Source: Candidatus Latescibacterota bacterium
GTDB lineage: Bacteria > Latescibacterota > UBA2968 > UBA8231
Assembly (NCBI GenBank): GCA_021295675.1
Contig: JAGWBY010000016.1
Span: forward strand, 1 to 20,525
Direction: 5' to 3'
Length of the DNA stretch: 20,525 nt
Each line of letters starts with the position of its first letter. The first letter of the stretch is position 1. The notes beneath the pieces are model-generated. The model was not told the origin of the DNA, did no database searches, and saw only the letters and a list, made by a program, of their open reading frames with translations. Made by a program: the position numbers and the translations under genes. Shown here piece by piece: positions 5,961 through 12,802 of this stretch.

Positions 5961-7220
5961 ATGAATATAGCAGAGCTAAAGGGCCAAAAGGTCATGCTGG
6001 CCGCGTCCGGTGGCCTCGATAGCTGTACCATTACCCATTGGCTCCAATCCCAAGGCCTAGAGGTCGTCGCCTATACCGCCGATCTGGGCCAACCCGACGA
6101 AGAGCGCATCGAAGACATACGAAGCCGGATGCAGGCCTGTGGAGCCGCTGAGATGATCCTCGACGACCGCAGAGAGGCCATTTGTCAAGCCGGCATCCAA
6201 CTCGTCCAATCTCAGGCCCGCTACGAGGGAGGCTATTGGAACACTACCGGCATCGCCCGGCACGTGACGGTGGCCGGCATGTTGTCCCACATGCAGGAAC
6301 GCGGCATCCAAGTGATGGCACACGGGTGCACTGGGCGCGGCAATGACCAAGTCCGCTTCCAACTGGCGGTGCAGATGCTCGCGCCGCACATCGCGGTGTA
6401 CGCTCCCTGGCGCGACCCGAATTTCTTGCAAAACTTTGGCGGACGCAGCGAAATGATCGCTTACTGCCAAGGGCACGGCTTGCCCATAACCGCCACTCAG
6501 GACAAGCCCTACTCCACGGATGCCAACATGCTCGGGCTGACGCACGAAGCCGGCCAACTCGAAGCTTTGGACACTGCGGCTAGCCTTATCCAGCCCGGCA
6601 TGGGCTGTTTCCCGCAGCAGGCACCGGATACCGCCGAGACTTTTACCGTGCGCTTTGAACAAGGTGCCCCAATCGCCATCAACGGCCGTGACGTCGGCAC
6701 GGTCGAGGCCATCGAGCAAAGCAACGCCATTGCCGGGCGGCACGGGATCGGCATTGGCTTACACGCAGTGGAAAACCGCTTCGTTGGCATCAAATCGCGC
6801 GGCGTCTATGAGGCTCCGGCCCTAGAGCTACTTGGCCAGTGCTACGATTACTTGCTCCAGCTCATTCTCGACCGCCGCGCACGGCGGATTTTCACCGTTG
6901 TCTCCGGATTTATTGCCGAGCAAATCTACCAAGGCTATTGGTTTGACACGGCTACCCAAGCGAGTTGGAAACTCATTGAGCATTTTAATCAATTGGCGAC
7001 CGGGACGATCTCCGTCTCGCTCTACAAGGGCCAAGTCGCCTTTTGCGCGGCCAGCGACGCCCCCCACTCGCTCTACAGCGAGGACACCGCTTCCATGGAG
7101 GCCATCGGCGACTTCGACCATCGCGACTCCGAGGGATTCCTCGGCGTCTTAGGCGTCAGTGCCCGCGCGCTTCATCAGGCCGGGCAGATTGCGCAACCCA
7201 ATGGCGATATAGGGGCTTGA
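5961..7220 (+). CDS. argG: Argininosuccinate synthase (divergent)
   Basis: 419 residues. ArgG joins citrulline and aspartate with ATP in the seventh step of arginine synthesis. The ATP-pyrophosphatase loop SGGLDS is at residues 16-21. The family signatures HGCTGRGNDQVRF (about 114-126), APWRDP, the pair KPYSTDANM (usually KPYSiDeNL), and ENRFVGIKSRGVYEAP (about 271-286) are all present, so the fold and active site are well supported. It departs from the common family at several normally fixed spots: SGGLDS-C for SGGLDTS, IARHVTV for the RPLIA-type segment, and QSNAIAG for LNxIaG. The start has a good AGGAG site. No other arg genes are in the window. The last 65 bases overlap the convergent phyH gene. 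A related synthetase with another substrate cannot be excluded, but ArgG is by far the simplest reading. Confidence 0.9.
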   Translation: MNIAELKGQKVMLAASGGLDSCTITHWLQSQGLEVVAYTADLGQPDEERIEDIRSRMQACGAAEMILDDRREAICQAGIQLVQSQARYEGGYWNTTGIARHVTVAGMLSHMQERGIQVMAHGCTGRGNDQVRFQLAVQMLAPHIAVYAPWRDPNFLQNFGGRSEMIAYCQGHGLPITATQDKPYSTDANMLGLTHEAGQLEALDTAASLIQPGMGCFPQQAPDTAETFTVRFEQGAPIAINGRDVGTVEAIEQSNAIAGRHGIGIGLHAVENRFVGIKSRGVYEAPALELLGQCYDYLLQLILDRRARRIFTVVSGFIAEQIYQGYWFDTATQASWKLIEHFNQLATGTISVSLYKGQVAFCAASDAPHSLYSEDTASMEAIGDFDHRDSEGFLGVLGVSARALHQAGQIAQPNGDIGA

Positions 7221-8025
7221 CTGCGGCAGGCAACTGGTCAAAAACTTCCCACTCAATCGGCACCATCTCGTAGTTTTTGCCTCCGGTCTCCACCACCATG
7301 GCCTCGTGCTCGGGCCGGCCGATGAGCGTCGGGTTTAGGTTCAGCCACCACGGAGCGTAGCGCACGATGAGGGCGACGCGATCCATTTCGCTCCTGTTGG
7401 GGGCCACGGCGTGCCAGAGCCGACTGTCGTACACTAGGACGCTGCCGGCCACTCCTTCGATCTGACACTCAGTCGGATAGGGCGCGTCCTGATTCATTGC
7501 GGGCATGTCCCCAGCCGCGGGATTGCGCGGCCAGCGGTGACTTCCCGGCACCACGAAGGTCCCCCCTGTCTCAGCGGCAAACGGCGTCAGCATCCATATC
7601 GTCGAAAGGTGCAGGACCGCGTCCGGGTATGGCGCGGGGATGTGCGAGGCGTTGGTGGAGTTGTAAGGCCAATCGGCGTGCCAATAGCCCCTCGCATTAC
7701 CCGGGTGATTGACCACGCAGTCGGTGCAGGAAATCCGCGCCCAAGCCCCGAAAAAAGACTCAATGACCCCTAGGAGCCGGCGGTCGGCCAAGTACGGAGC
7801 AAAGGATTGCACCTGATTGATAGCCTGTTTGAGCTGGGCCACGCCTAGGGTGCCGATTCGGTGACCGCGGCGGCGAATTTCGGCCAATTTGGCGTCGGAA
7901 TGCCGGCGATTGCGCTCAACCACAGCCGCTAGCTCGGCGCATATATCCCCGACTACTGCCTCGGGAATCACTTGCTCGATAACGCAAAAGCCGTCGCGCT
8001 CAATGTGCTGTTGATAGGTATCCAC
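7156..8025 (-). CDS. Phytanoyl-CoA dioxygenase (PhyH) family Fe(II)/2-oxoglutarate oxygenase
   Basis: I choose GTG at 8025 (289 residues), 4 bases after the stop of the DapA-like gene and 7 bases after GGGGGT; a TTG at 8052 would add nine residues and overlap that gene. The N-terminus (YQQHIERDGFCVIEQ) is typical for the family. The iron ligands are HAD in YWHADWPYN (His116, Asp118) and the distal His205 (SRLWHAVAP), with Arg216 (DRVALIVRY) as likely 2-oxoglutarate anchor. GGTFVVPGSH is the usual strand before the second part of the barrel. Such enzymes hydroxylate or halogenate small molecules, lipids or osmolytes; this substrate is unknown. It is the last gene of the mdh-headed run. Its final 21 codons lie antisense to the end of argG, and no separate terminator is seen. 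Confidence 0.87.
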   Translation of the reverse strand: MDTYQQHIERDGFCVIEQVIPEAVVGDICAELAAVVERNRRHSDAKLAEIRRRGHRIGTLGVAQLKQAINQVQSFAPYLADRRLLGVIESFFGAWARISCTDCVVNHPGNARGYWHADWPYNSTNASHIPAPYPDAVLHLSTIWMLTPFAAETGGTFVVPGSHRWPRNPAAGDMPAMNQDAPYPTECQIEGVAGSVLVYDSRLWHAVAPNRSEMDRVALIVRYAPWWLNLNPTLIGRPEHEAMVVETGGKNYEMVPIEWEVFDQLPAAVKPLYRHWVAQSARPDEARGH

Positions 8026-8029
8026 TACT

Positions 8030-8929
8030 TTACCCCCGCAAAAGCGGCGCAACGCCGTCCCAAATGATCTCCAACTCGGTCAGCGCGTCGCCGTCTAGGA
8101 TGGGCACGGGCGCCCGGCAAACCGTCGAGCGGATCAACCCGCGCTTTTGCAAAATCCACTTGTAAACCGCAATCCCGTAGAGCCGCTCGTAGTTCATCAG
8201 CGGTAAGAGCTGATAGAAGTGCGCCCGCGCCGTCGTCTCATCTCCCGCTTCGAGGGCATCCCAAATCGCCGCCATGGCGTCGGTCACGTGGCAGCCCGGC
8301 ATATTGCCGCAGGCACCGCGCCGATATTCGTCGAGCAAATAGACCCCCCCTTTGCCACCCAAGACGCCCTTGCAGGCCGTGCCTGCTAGCGCCAGCGTGC
8401 GGCTAACCTGCCAAGGCTCGGGAACGGTCTCTTCCTTGATATAATCGACTCCCGCCAGTTCGCGGCACATCCGTCCCACCAGCTCGCCGCTCATGGGCGT
8501 CCCGACCGGCGCATCGAAATTTTGTACGCAGATCGGGATCTCAACCGCAGCCGCCAACTGCTGGTAAAAGGCGTAGCAGCCTTCTTGGTCAACGCGCAAT
8601 ACGTGCGGCGGCATGGACATGATCCCGTCGGCTCCCGCGGCTTGGGCAAACTGAGCGAGGGCTGCGGCTGGCAAAGCATGGCCGGAGGTGACGGAGGCCA
8701 CTACGGGTACTCGGCCAGCGGCCGCGGCGACAACCACCTCGATCCAGCGGCGGCGTTCCTCGTCGGAAAGAGTCGAAAATTCGCTGGCATTGGCCGGCCC
8801 CACTAAGCCCGTAGCACCCGCTTCAATACTGAAGGCAACTAAGTCCCGCAAGGCCGCTTCATCGAGCGCGTAGCTTTCGGTAAAGGGGGTCACTACAATC
8901 GGCATGATTCCGCGCCATGTTTCAGTCAT
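8030..8929 (-). CDS. DapA/N-acetylneuraminate lyase superfamily aldolase, not a typical DapA
   Basis: 299 residues with the (beta/alpha)8 aldolase layout. It starts IMPIVVTPF, and the Schiff-base lysine is Lys165 (VDYIKEET). The start is very secure: AAAGGAGATATC precedes the ATG at 8929. The residues that mark true dihydrodipicolinate synthase are absent: the GTTGE loop is replaced by GPANASE, and the Tyr of the YNxP strand by Gln in VQNFDAP. The enzyme should still form an imine with a 2-keto acid but is unlikely to make dihydrodipicolinate for lysine. Relatives with GPANASEF occur next to dioxygenases and amidohydrolases in environmental genomes and have no assigned substrate, as far as I recall. 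It overlaps the HAD gene by 8 bases and is followed 4 bases later by phyH. Confidence 0.85.
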   Translation of the reverse strand: MTETWRGIMPIVVTPFTESYALDEAALRDLVAFSIEAGATGLVGPANASEFSTLSDEERRRWIEVVVAAAAGRVPVVASVTSGHALPAAALAQFAQAAGADGIMSMPPHVLRVDQEGCYAFYQQLAAAVEIPICVQNFDAPVGTPMSGELVGRMCRELAGVDYIKEETVPEPWQVSRTLALAGTACKGVLGGKGGVYLLDEYRRGACGNMPGCHVTDAMAAIWDALEAGDETTARAHFYQLLPLMNYERLYGIAVYKWILQKRGLIRSTVCRAPVPILDGDALTELEIIWDGVAPLLRG

Positions 8930-9581
8930 GGATATCTCCTTTTAGGCCGAGCAAAGCGGCCACGGCAAAAAGCCCATCTACCACGGTGCATTCCCCAAGT
9001 TCCAACCGACGCCGATTCTGGTGGCCGGAAGGCAGCAGGACGCAATGGATTCCGAGCGCATCGGCCACCTCAATGTCGTGTAGCGTATCGCCGACGAGCA
9101 AGACTTCACCGACCCGGCAGTTGAGTTCCGCAAGATGCCGATGTCCGCGCTCGATTTTCCCCTCCCCCAAGCCATTATCCACCCCGGCGACTGCGGTAAA
9201 GTGGGAGCGCAACCCGTAGTGAGCGACCATTTCTTTAAGGTCCACTTCGTTAGAGGCCGATAAGAGGGATTGTTCGATCCCGTTGCAGCCGAGTGCGGCC
9301 AGTACTTCGCGCGCTCCCTCGCGCAATCGGCTCTCGTAGAGACGCTGGCTGTAGAGGATGTTGAACTCGTCGCCGAGAGTCGCAAAATCCTCGCGCTCTA
9401 AGTCAAAGCCTACGCGCTGGTAGTAGATCCGCAGGGGAAATCCGAAGACCTCGCTGTATCTGCACGGCGTGGTCAGCGCGAGCCCTCGGCGCGCCAACAA
9501 CTCGTTGACGATCTCGACGCACAGCCAAGCATCGTTCACCAAAGTGCCGTTCCAGTCCCAAATCACGTGGCGCGGCTTCAT
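8922..9581 (-). CDS. HAD-superfamily phosphatase (phosphoglycolate phosphatase-like)
   Basis: 219 residues. Motif I is DWNGT (Asp9 nucleophile; the acid/base Asp at +2 is Asn here, a variant that recurs in some HAD phosphatases and may lower or alter activity). Motif II is the Ser in LLSAS near 108, a Lys in GEGKIERG follows near 145, and motif IV is GDTLHDIEVAD (about 164-174). The helical cap between residues 15 and 80 is of the C1 type seen in Gph and PGMB-like enzymes. This supports hydrolysis of a small phosphorylated metabolite in the cytoplasm; the substrate is open. It sits 22 bases after the methyltransferase gene with a weak ribosome site, and its stop overlaps the DapA-like ATG by 8 bases, so the two are probably translated together. 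Confidence 0.82.
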   Translation of the reverse strand: MKPRHVIWDWNGTLVNDAWLCVEIVNELLARRGLALTTPCRYSEVFGFPLRIYYQRVGFDLEREDFATLGDEFNILYSQRLYESRLREGAREVLAALGCNGIEQSLLSASNEVDLKEMVAHYGLRSHFTAVAGVDNGLGEGKIERGHRHLAELNCRVGEVLLVGDTLHDIEVADALGIHCVLLPSGHQNRRRLELGECTVVDGLFAVAALLGLKGDIHD

Positions 9582-9603
9582 AGATAGCGGTCGTAACTCT
9601 TCA

Positions 9604-10344
9604 CTATTTGTAGGCGACTATGCGCAGACGCCAGTAGTCGGCGTACCAGACCCCATCATCGTATAATGCCGGGCGGACGGCATCCTCCACCCCGTCCCAC
9701 AGCTCCTCGCGTATCGACGGAGGAACATCCTCTGTAAGCGGCGCGGCGAACATCTCCATCCAATCGCGCAACCCGCTCTCGCCTTCTAGGGGCGTTGGAC
9801 GAGGGAAATGGTTGGCATAAGCAACGCGCAGCCCGACCTGCTCCACGAGCCGTGCATACTCTCCCAAGCTGGGAAAATACCAAGGCGACTGCGGATGAAA
9901 GCCCTGAGCGGCCAATTGGTCAATCAACCCTCGGCTAATAGTGGCCACGTTCCGCGCCCCGCCTAGTTCGGCGACAAAACGCCCGCCCTGCCCCAGACAA
10001 GCGGCAATACACGCGAGGGCCGCTTCCGGCGGCTTGACCCAGTGCAGGGCTGCGTTGGAAAAGACCGCATCGAACGGCTCGGCAAAGGAGAAATCCCTCG
10101 CATCGCCGACGACAAAAGACAGCCCTGGGAACTGCTCGCGGGCGGCCTCGATCATCTTGGCCGACGAATCGATGCCCACGACCTCAGCCCCGGTTGCGGC
10201 AATTTGGGCGCTCAGTTGCCCTGTGCCGCAGCCCAAGTCGAGGACGAGTTCCCCAGCTTGGGGAGCCAAGATCTCCACCAAGTCGGCACCTGCGGCGGTG
10301 ACATAGTGGTGCTTGGCTTGGTAACGCTTAGGGTCTTGGAACAT
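9604..10344 (-). CDS. Class I SAM-dependent methyltransferase (trans-aconitate methyltransferase-like)
   Basis: 246 residues from ATG 10344, one base after the mdh stop (TGA-T-ATG); an upstream extension to 10416 lies wholly inside mdh and has no family features. Motif I VLDLGCGTG is at about 34-42, the acidic end of strand 2 at GIDSS (Asp59), motif II at VGDARDF, and the post-motif SNAALHWV at about 96-103. The last is shared by Tam (trans-aconitate methyltransferase) and related small-molecule methyltransferases. The C-terminus (WRLRIVAYK) also ends like Tam. Tam methylates spontaneously formed trans-aconitate, which would fit a gene right after malate dehydrogenase, but general similarity does not prove the substrate. 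Probably translated by reinitiation after mdh. Confidence 0.84.
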   Translation of the reverse strand: MFQDPKRYQAKHHYVTAAGADLVEILAPQAGELVLDLGCGTGQLSAQIAATGAEVVGIDSSAKMIEAAREQFPGLSFVVGDARDFSFAEPFDAVFSNAALHWVKPPEAALACIAACLGQGGRFVAELGGARNVATISRGLIDQLAAQGFHPQSPWYFPSLGEYARLVEQVGLRVAYANHFPRPTPLEGESGLRDWMEMFAAPLTEDVPPSIREELWDGVEDAVRPALYDDGVWYADYWRLRIVAYK

Positions 10345-10345
10345 A

Positions 10346-11335
10346 TCAGCCCAAGAGGTCGGCGATGATCGCGCGCTCCTCTTTGAGCTCGTCTTCGGTG
10401 GCCTTGATCTTTGCACGGGCGAAGTCGCTCAACTCCAAGCCCTGCACGATTTCCCAGCCGCCTTGGCCGTCGCTGCGAATGGGCAAGGAGAACATCAACC
10501 CCTCGTCGATCCCGTAGCTGCCGTCCGAATAGACGCCAGCCGAGAAAAAGTCGCCCGCTGGCGTGGCGCTCTCCACGCTGACGATATGGTCGAACGCGGC
10601 ATTGGCAGCCGACGCGGCCGACGACAAGCCTCGGGCGTCGATGACGGCCGCGCCCCGCTGCTGGACGATTTGGATGAATTCCTCGCGCAACCAAGAGTGG
10701 TGGCCTATGACGTCGTGAGCTGGCCGCCCCTCAATCCGCGCATTTTCGGCATCTGGGTACTGCGTGGCGCTGTGGTTACCCCAGATGGCCATATTGGTCA
10801 CCGCCGAGACCTTGACTCCGGCCTTTTGGGCAAGCTGAGCTTGGGCGCGGTTTTGATCCAGCCGGGTCATCGCGTAGAAGCGGTCGCGGGGGATGCCGGC
10901 CTTCTGGCCGTGGCTCATGGCAATCAAGCCATTAGTATTAGCCGGATTGCCCACCACCAAGACTCGCACATCCGTGGCGGCTCGGGCGAGCGCCTGACCT
11001 TGGCCGACGAATATCGGGCCGTTTTCCCGAATTAAGTCGCCCCGCTCCATGCCGGGACCGCGCGGCTTAGAGCCAATCAGCAGCCCCCAATTGATCCCGT
11101 CAAAAGCCACTTCGGCTTGGTCGGTAATTACGATGTCGTCGAGAAGCGGAAAGGCGCAGTCGTCGAGTTCCATAACCACGCCTTCGAGGGCTTTGAGCGC
11201 CGGAGTAATCTCCAGCAAGTGCAGCGAAACCCGGACGTCGCGGCCGAAAACTTCGCCTGAGGCTAAACGCGGCAATATAGCGTAGCCGATCTGGCCAGCC
11301 GCCCCAGTGACGGCTACTTTCATAGTTCGTGCCAT
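10346..11335 (-). CDS. mdh: Malate dehydrogenase, cytosolic type (MDH type 2)
   Basis: 329 residues from ATG 11335, fixed by a strong AGGAGG six bases upstream; a longer frame to 11425 has no family sequence. It oxidises malate to oxaloacetate with NAD+ in the citric acid cycle. Seen: TGAAGQIG (10-17), acidic Glu42 after strand 2 for NAD, the mobile-loop arginines Arg92 and Arg98 ([12 protein letters not shown]), NPANTN (130-135), Arg158 with Asp160 in TRLDQNR, and the catalytic His188 in [11 protein letters not shown]. These match the dimeric cytosolic-type MDH, not the lactate-like or mitochondrial-like types. It heads a five-gene run (methyltransferase, HAD, DapA-like, PhyH). The 154-base divergent gap upstream holds an imperfect palindrome that may regulate it; no clear promoter was found there. 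Confidence 0.95.
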   Translation of the reverse strand: MARTMKVAVTGAAGQIGYAILPRLASGEVFGRDVRVSLHLLEITPALKALEGVVMELDDCAFPLLDDIVITDQAEVAFDGINWGLLIGSKPRGPGMERGDLIRENGPIFVGQGQALARAATDVRVLVVGNPANTNGLIAMSHGQKAGIPRDRFYAMTRLDQNRAQAQLAQKAGVKVSAVTNMAIWGNHSATQYPDAENARIEGRPAHDVIGHHSWLREEFIQIVQQRGAAVIDARGLSSAASAANAAFDHIVSVESATPAGDFFSAGVYSDGSYGIDEGLMFSLPIRSDGQGGWEIVQGLELSDFARAKIKATEDELKEERAIIADLLG

Positions 11336-11340
11336 GTATT

Positions 11341-11346
11341 CCTCCT
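11341..11346 (-). promoter_or_regulatory. Strong Shine-Dalgarno of mdh
   Basis: AGGAGG on the minus strand, five bases from the ATG at 11335. It decides the mdh start against the longer open frame beginning at 11425. Confidence 0.85.
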
Positions 11347-11352
11347 GAATAA

Positions 11353-11380
11353 GGCAGTTTTTAGATAGAGAAAATCTGCC
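11353..11380. promoter_or_regulatory. Imperfect palindrome in the mdh / amidohydrolase divergent region
   Basis: Arms GGCAGTTTTT and AAAATCTGCC face each other across an 8-base centre; nine of ten positions pair (one T-T mismatch). It lies just upstream of the mdh ribosome site, with eight A's on its right side. It could be an operator or a leader hairpin of mdh. It is not a terminator for either direction, since no T-run follows it. The rest of the 154-base gap shows only weak promoter-like boxes. Confidence 0.4.
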
Positions 11381-11489
11381 AAAAAAAATCGTTCTGTGCA
11401 ATGCGAGCCCGGCCCTTGCTTCCACCTTGGCCGGCTGGTTATTCTACTATGCTTCCAACACGCGACCCACGAGCGAAAGGACGGCCATT

Positions 11490-12650
11490 ATGAGCAGCGA
11501 CTTTGATCTCATCATCCAAGAGGGCCATCTAATTGACCCAAAAAACGACCTCAACGGACCAGCCGATATTGCCATCAAGGACGGGCTAGTCGCTGAGGTT
11601 GCCGACCGAATCGAGTGTAGTTCGGCAAAGGTCGTCAACGTGTCCGGTCTCTATGTCACCCCGGGCTTAATCGATATCCATGTCCACGTCTATGGGGGGT
11701 ATGGAGGCTGGCTCTTTCCCGACCAGCACGCTCTGCCCTACGGCGTAACTACCGTAGTAGATACAGGCGGCGCTGGATGGAAGGATATGGCCGACTTCAA
11801 GCGCACCATCATCGACCCCGCCCAGACCCGCGTTTTGGCCTTTGTCAATATCGTCGGCGCTGGCATGATCGGTGCTCCCGAACAAGACATCAGCGAAATG
11901 GATCCCGCGCTCTGCGCCGCGGCGATTGAGCAGTACCGCGAGCACGTCGTCGGAGCCAAGTCGGCCCACTTCGGCGGCCCGGGTTGGGAGTCGGCAGGTG
12001 GTGCGATCGAGGCGGCGCGACAGAGCGATTCCATCGCCATGATCGACTTTGCCCCTCGCCCTACCCGCACGTACGAAGAATTGCTCGAGCACATGAGTCC
12101 AGGGGACATCCATACTCACCTCTATGCCGCCCACATTCCCCTGCTCGACGCGGACAAAAAAGTCGCAGACTACGTGCGCCAAGCTCGCCAGCGCGGCATC
12201 ATCTTTGACACTGGGCACGGCAACGGCTCCTTTTGGTTTCGCATTGCCGTGCCCGCCATGGCGCAAAATTTCCCCCCGGATACCATCAGCACGGATCTAC
12301 ACAAGTCCAGTCGCATGTTGCCCAACGCCACCATGCCCATAACCATGTCCAAATTCTTAAACCTCGGCATGTCCCTCCAAGAGATCGTCTATCGCTCGAC
12401 GCACAAACCGGCCGAGGTAATCAGGCATCCCCAGCTAGGCCACCTCAGCGTTGGGGCCGAAGCCGACCTAGCGGCTTTCGCCCTGCACGAAGGGGATTTT
12501 GCCTTTGTTGATTCGGGCCGGGCTCGCATGAAGGGCCGACAAAAACTCGAATGCGAGCTAACGCTGAGAGCAGGCCAAGTGGTCTGGGATCTAAACGGCC
12601 GTAGCTTAGTGGATTGGGACGAGGCCGGCGAATACCGCCGTCTCGCTTAA
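11490..12650 (+). CDS. Dihydroorotase-like amidohydrolase/deacetylase family metallohydrolase
   Basis: 386 residues from ATG 11490, preceded by GAAAGGA; the open frame runs back to 11427 but that part is unlike the family. The protein follows the amidohydrolase/deacetylase group often labelled provisional dihydroorotase along its whole length: a beta-sandwich start (LIIQEGHLIDPKNDLNG), DIHVHVYGG with the HxH pair His64/His66, PYGVTTVVDTG, Lys157 as probable carboxylated lysine (VGAKSAH), DIHTH (His208/His210), DTGHG at 240-244, STDLH with Asp269, and the return of the sandwich (LGHLSVGAEADLAAF). Characterised relatives remove acyl groups from alpha-hydroxy acid derivatives; it is probably not a pyrimidine enzyme. 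The segment normally carrying the strand-5 His (MVHIG type) reads MIDFAP here, so one metal ligand seems replaced by Asp186. It is transcribed away from mdh. Confidence 0.86.
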   Translation: MSSDFDLIIQEGHLIDPKNDLNGPADIAIKDGLVAEVADRIECSSAKVVNVSGLYVTPGLIDIHVHVYGGYGGWLFPDQHALPYGVTTVVDTGGAGWKDMADFKRTIIDPAQTRVLAFVNIVGAGMIGAPEQDISEMDPALCAAAIEQYREHVVGAKSAHFGGPGWESAGGAIEAARQSDSIAMIDFAPRPTRTYEELLEHMSPGDIHTHLYAAHIPLLDADKKVADYVRQARQRGIIFDTGHGNGSFWFRIAVPAMAQNFPPDTISTDLHKSSRMLPNATMPITMSKFLNLGMSLQEIVYRSTHKPAEVIRHPQLGHLSVGAEADLAAFALHEGDFAFVDSGRARMKGRQKLECELTLRAGQVVWDLNGRSLVDWDEAGEYRRLA

Positions 12651-12666
12651 CGGCCTTGCAAACGAC

Positions 12667-12695
12667 TTGACGCGGCGCTGTTCCTTATGTATAAT
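12667..12695 (+). promoter_or_regulatory. Near-consensus sigma-70 promoter of the sigma factor gene
   Basis: TTGACG (12667-12672) and TATAAT (12690-12695) are separated by exactly 17 bases, 11 of 12 consensus positions. A transcript starting near 12702 has a leader of about 100 bases before the ATG at 12803. The gap 12651-12802 is otherwise filled by this leader. Confidence 0.85.
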
Positions 12696-12736
12696 CAGTT
12701 AGTTTCGCCAATACTTATTCTACGCTTACCATGTGT

Positions 12737-12778
12737 ACCGAGATTTCGGTGCCGTGGTGAGGGGCAAAGTAGCCCCTT
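12737..12778 (+). promoter_or_regulatory. Two tandem hairpins in the sigma factor leader
   Basis: Hairpin 1: ACCGA (12737-12741), loop GATT, TCGGT (12746-12750). Hairpin 2: AGGGGC (12760-12765), loop AAAGTA, GCCCCT (12772-12777), followed by a short TTATA run. The second resembles a weak intrinsic terminator or attenuator. It ends 16 bases before the ribosome site AGAGG (12794-12798). A role in control is inferred from position only. Confidence 0.45.
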
Positions 12779-12802
12779 TATACGTCAAAGATGAGAGGCT
12801 CT

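Noticed and set aside
6057..6743. Minus-strand frame of 228 codons inside argG
   Set aside because: Antisense to a well-supported argG, with no recognisable domain and no ribosome site noted.
10345..10416. Extended N-terminus of the methyltransferase
   Set aside because: Lies wholly inside mdh and is Ser/Arg-rich; the ATG at 10344 gives a standard family start.
11427..11489. Extended N-terminus of the amidohydrolase/deacetylase
   Set aside because: Unlike the family; the ATG at 11490 has a GAAAGGA site and a typical start.
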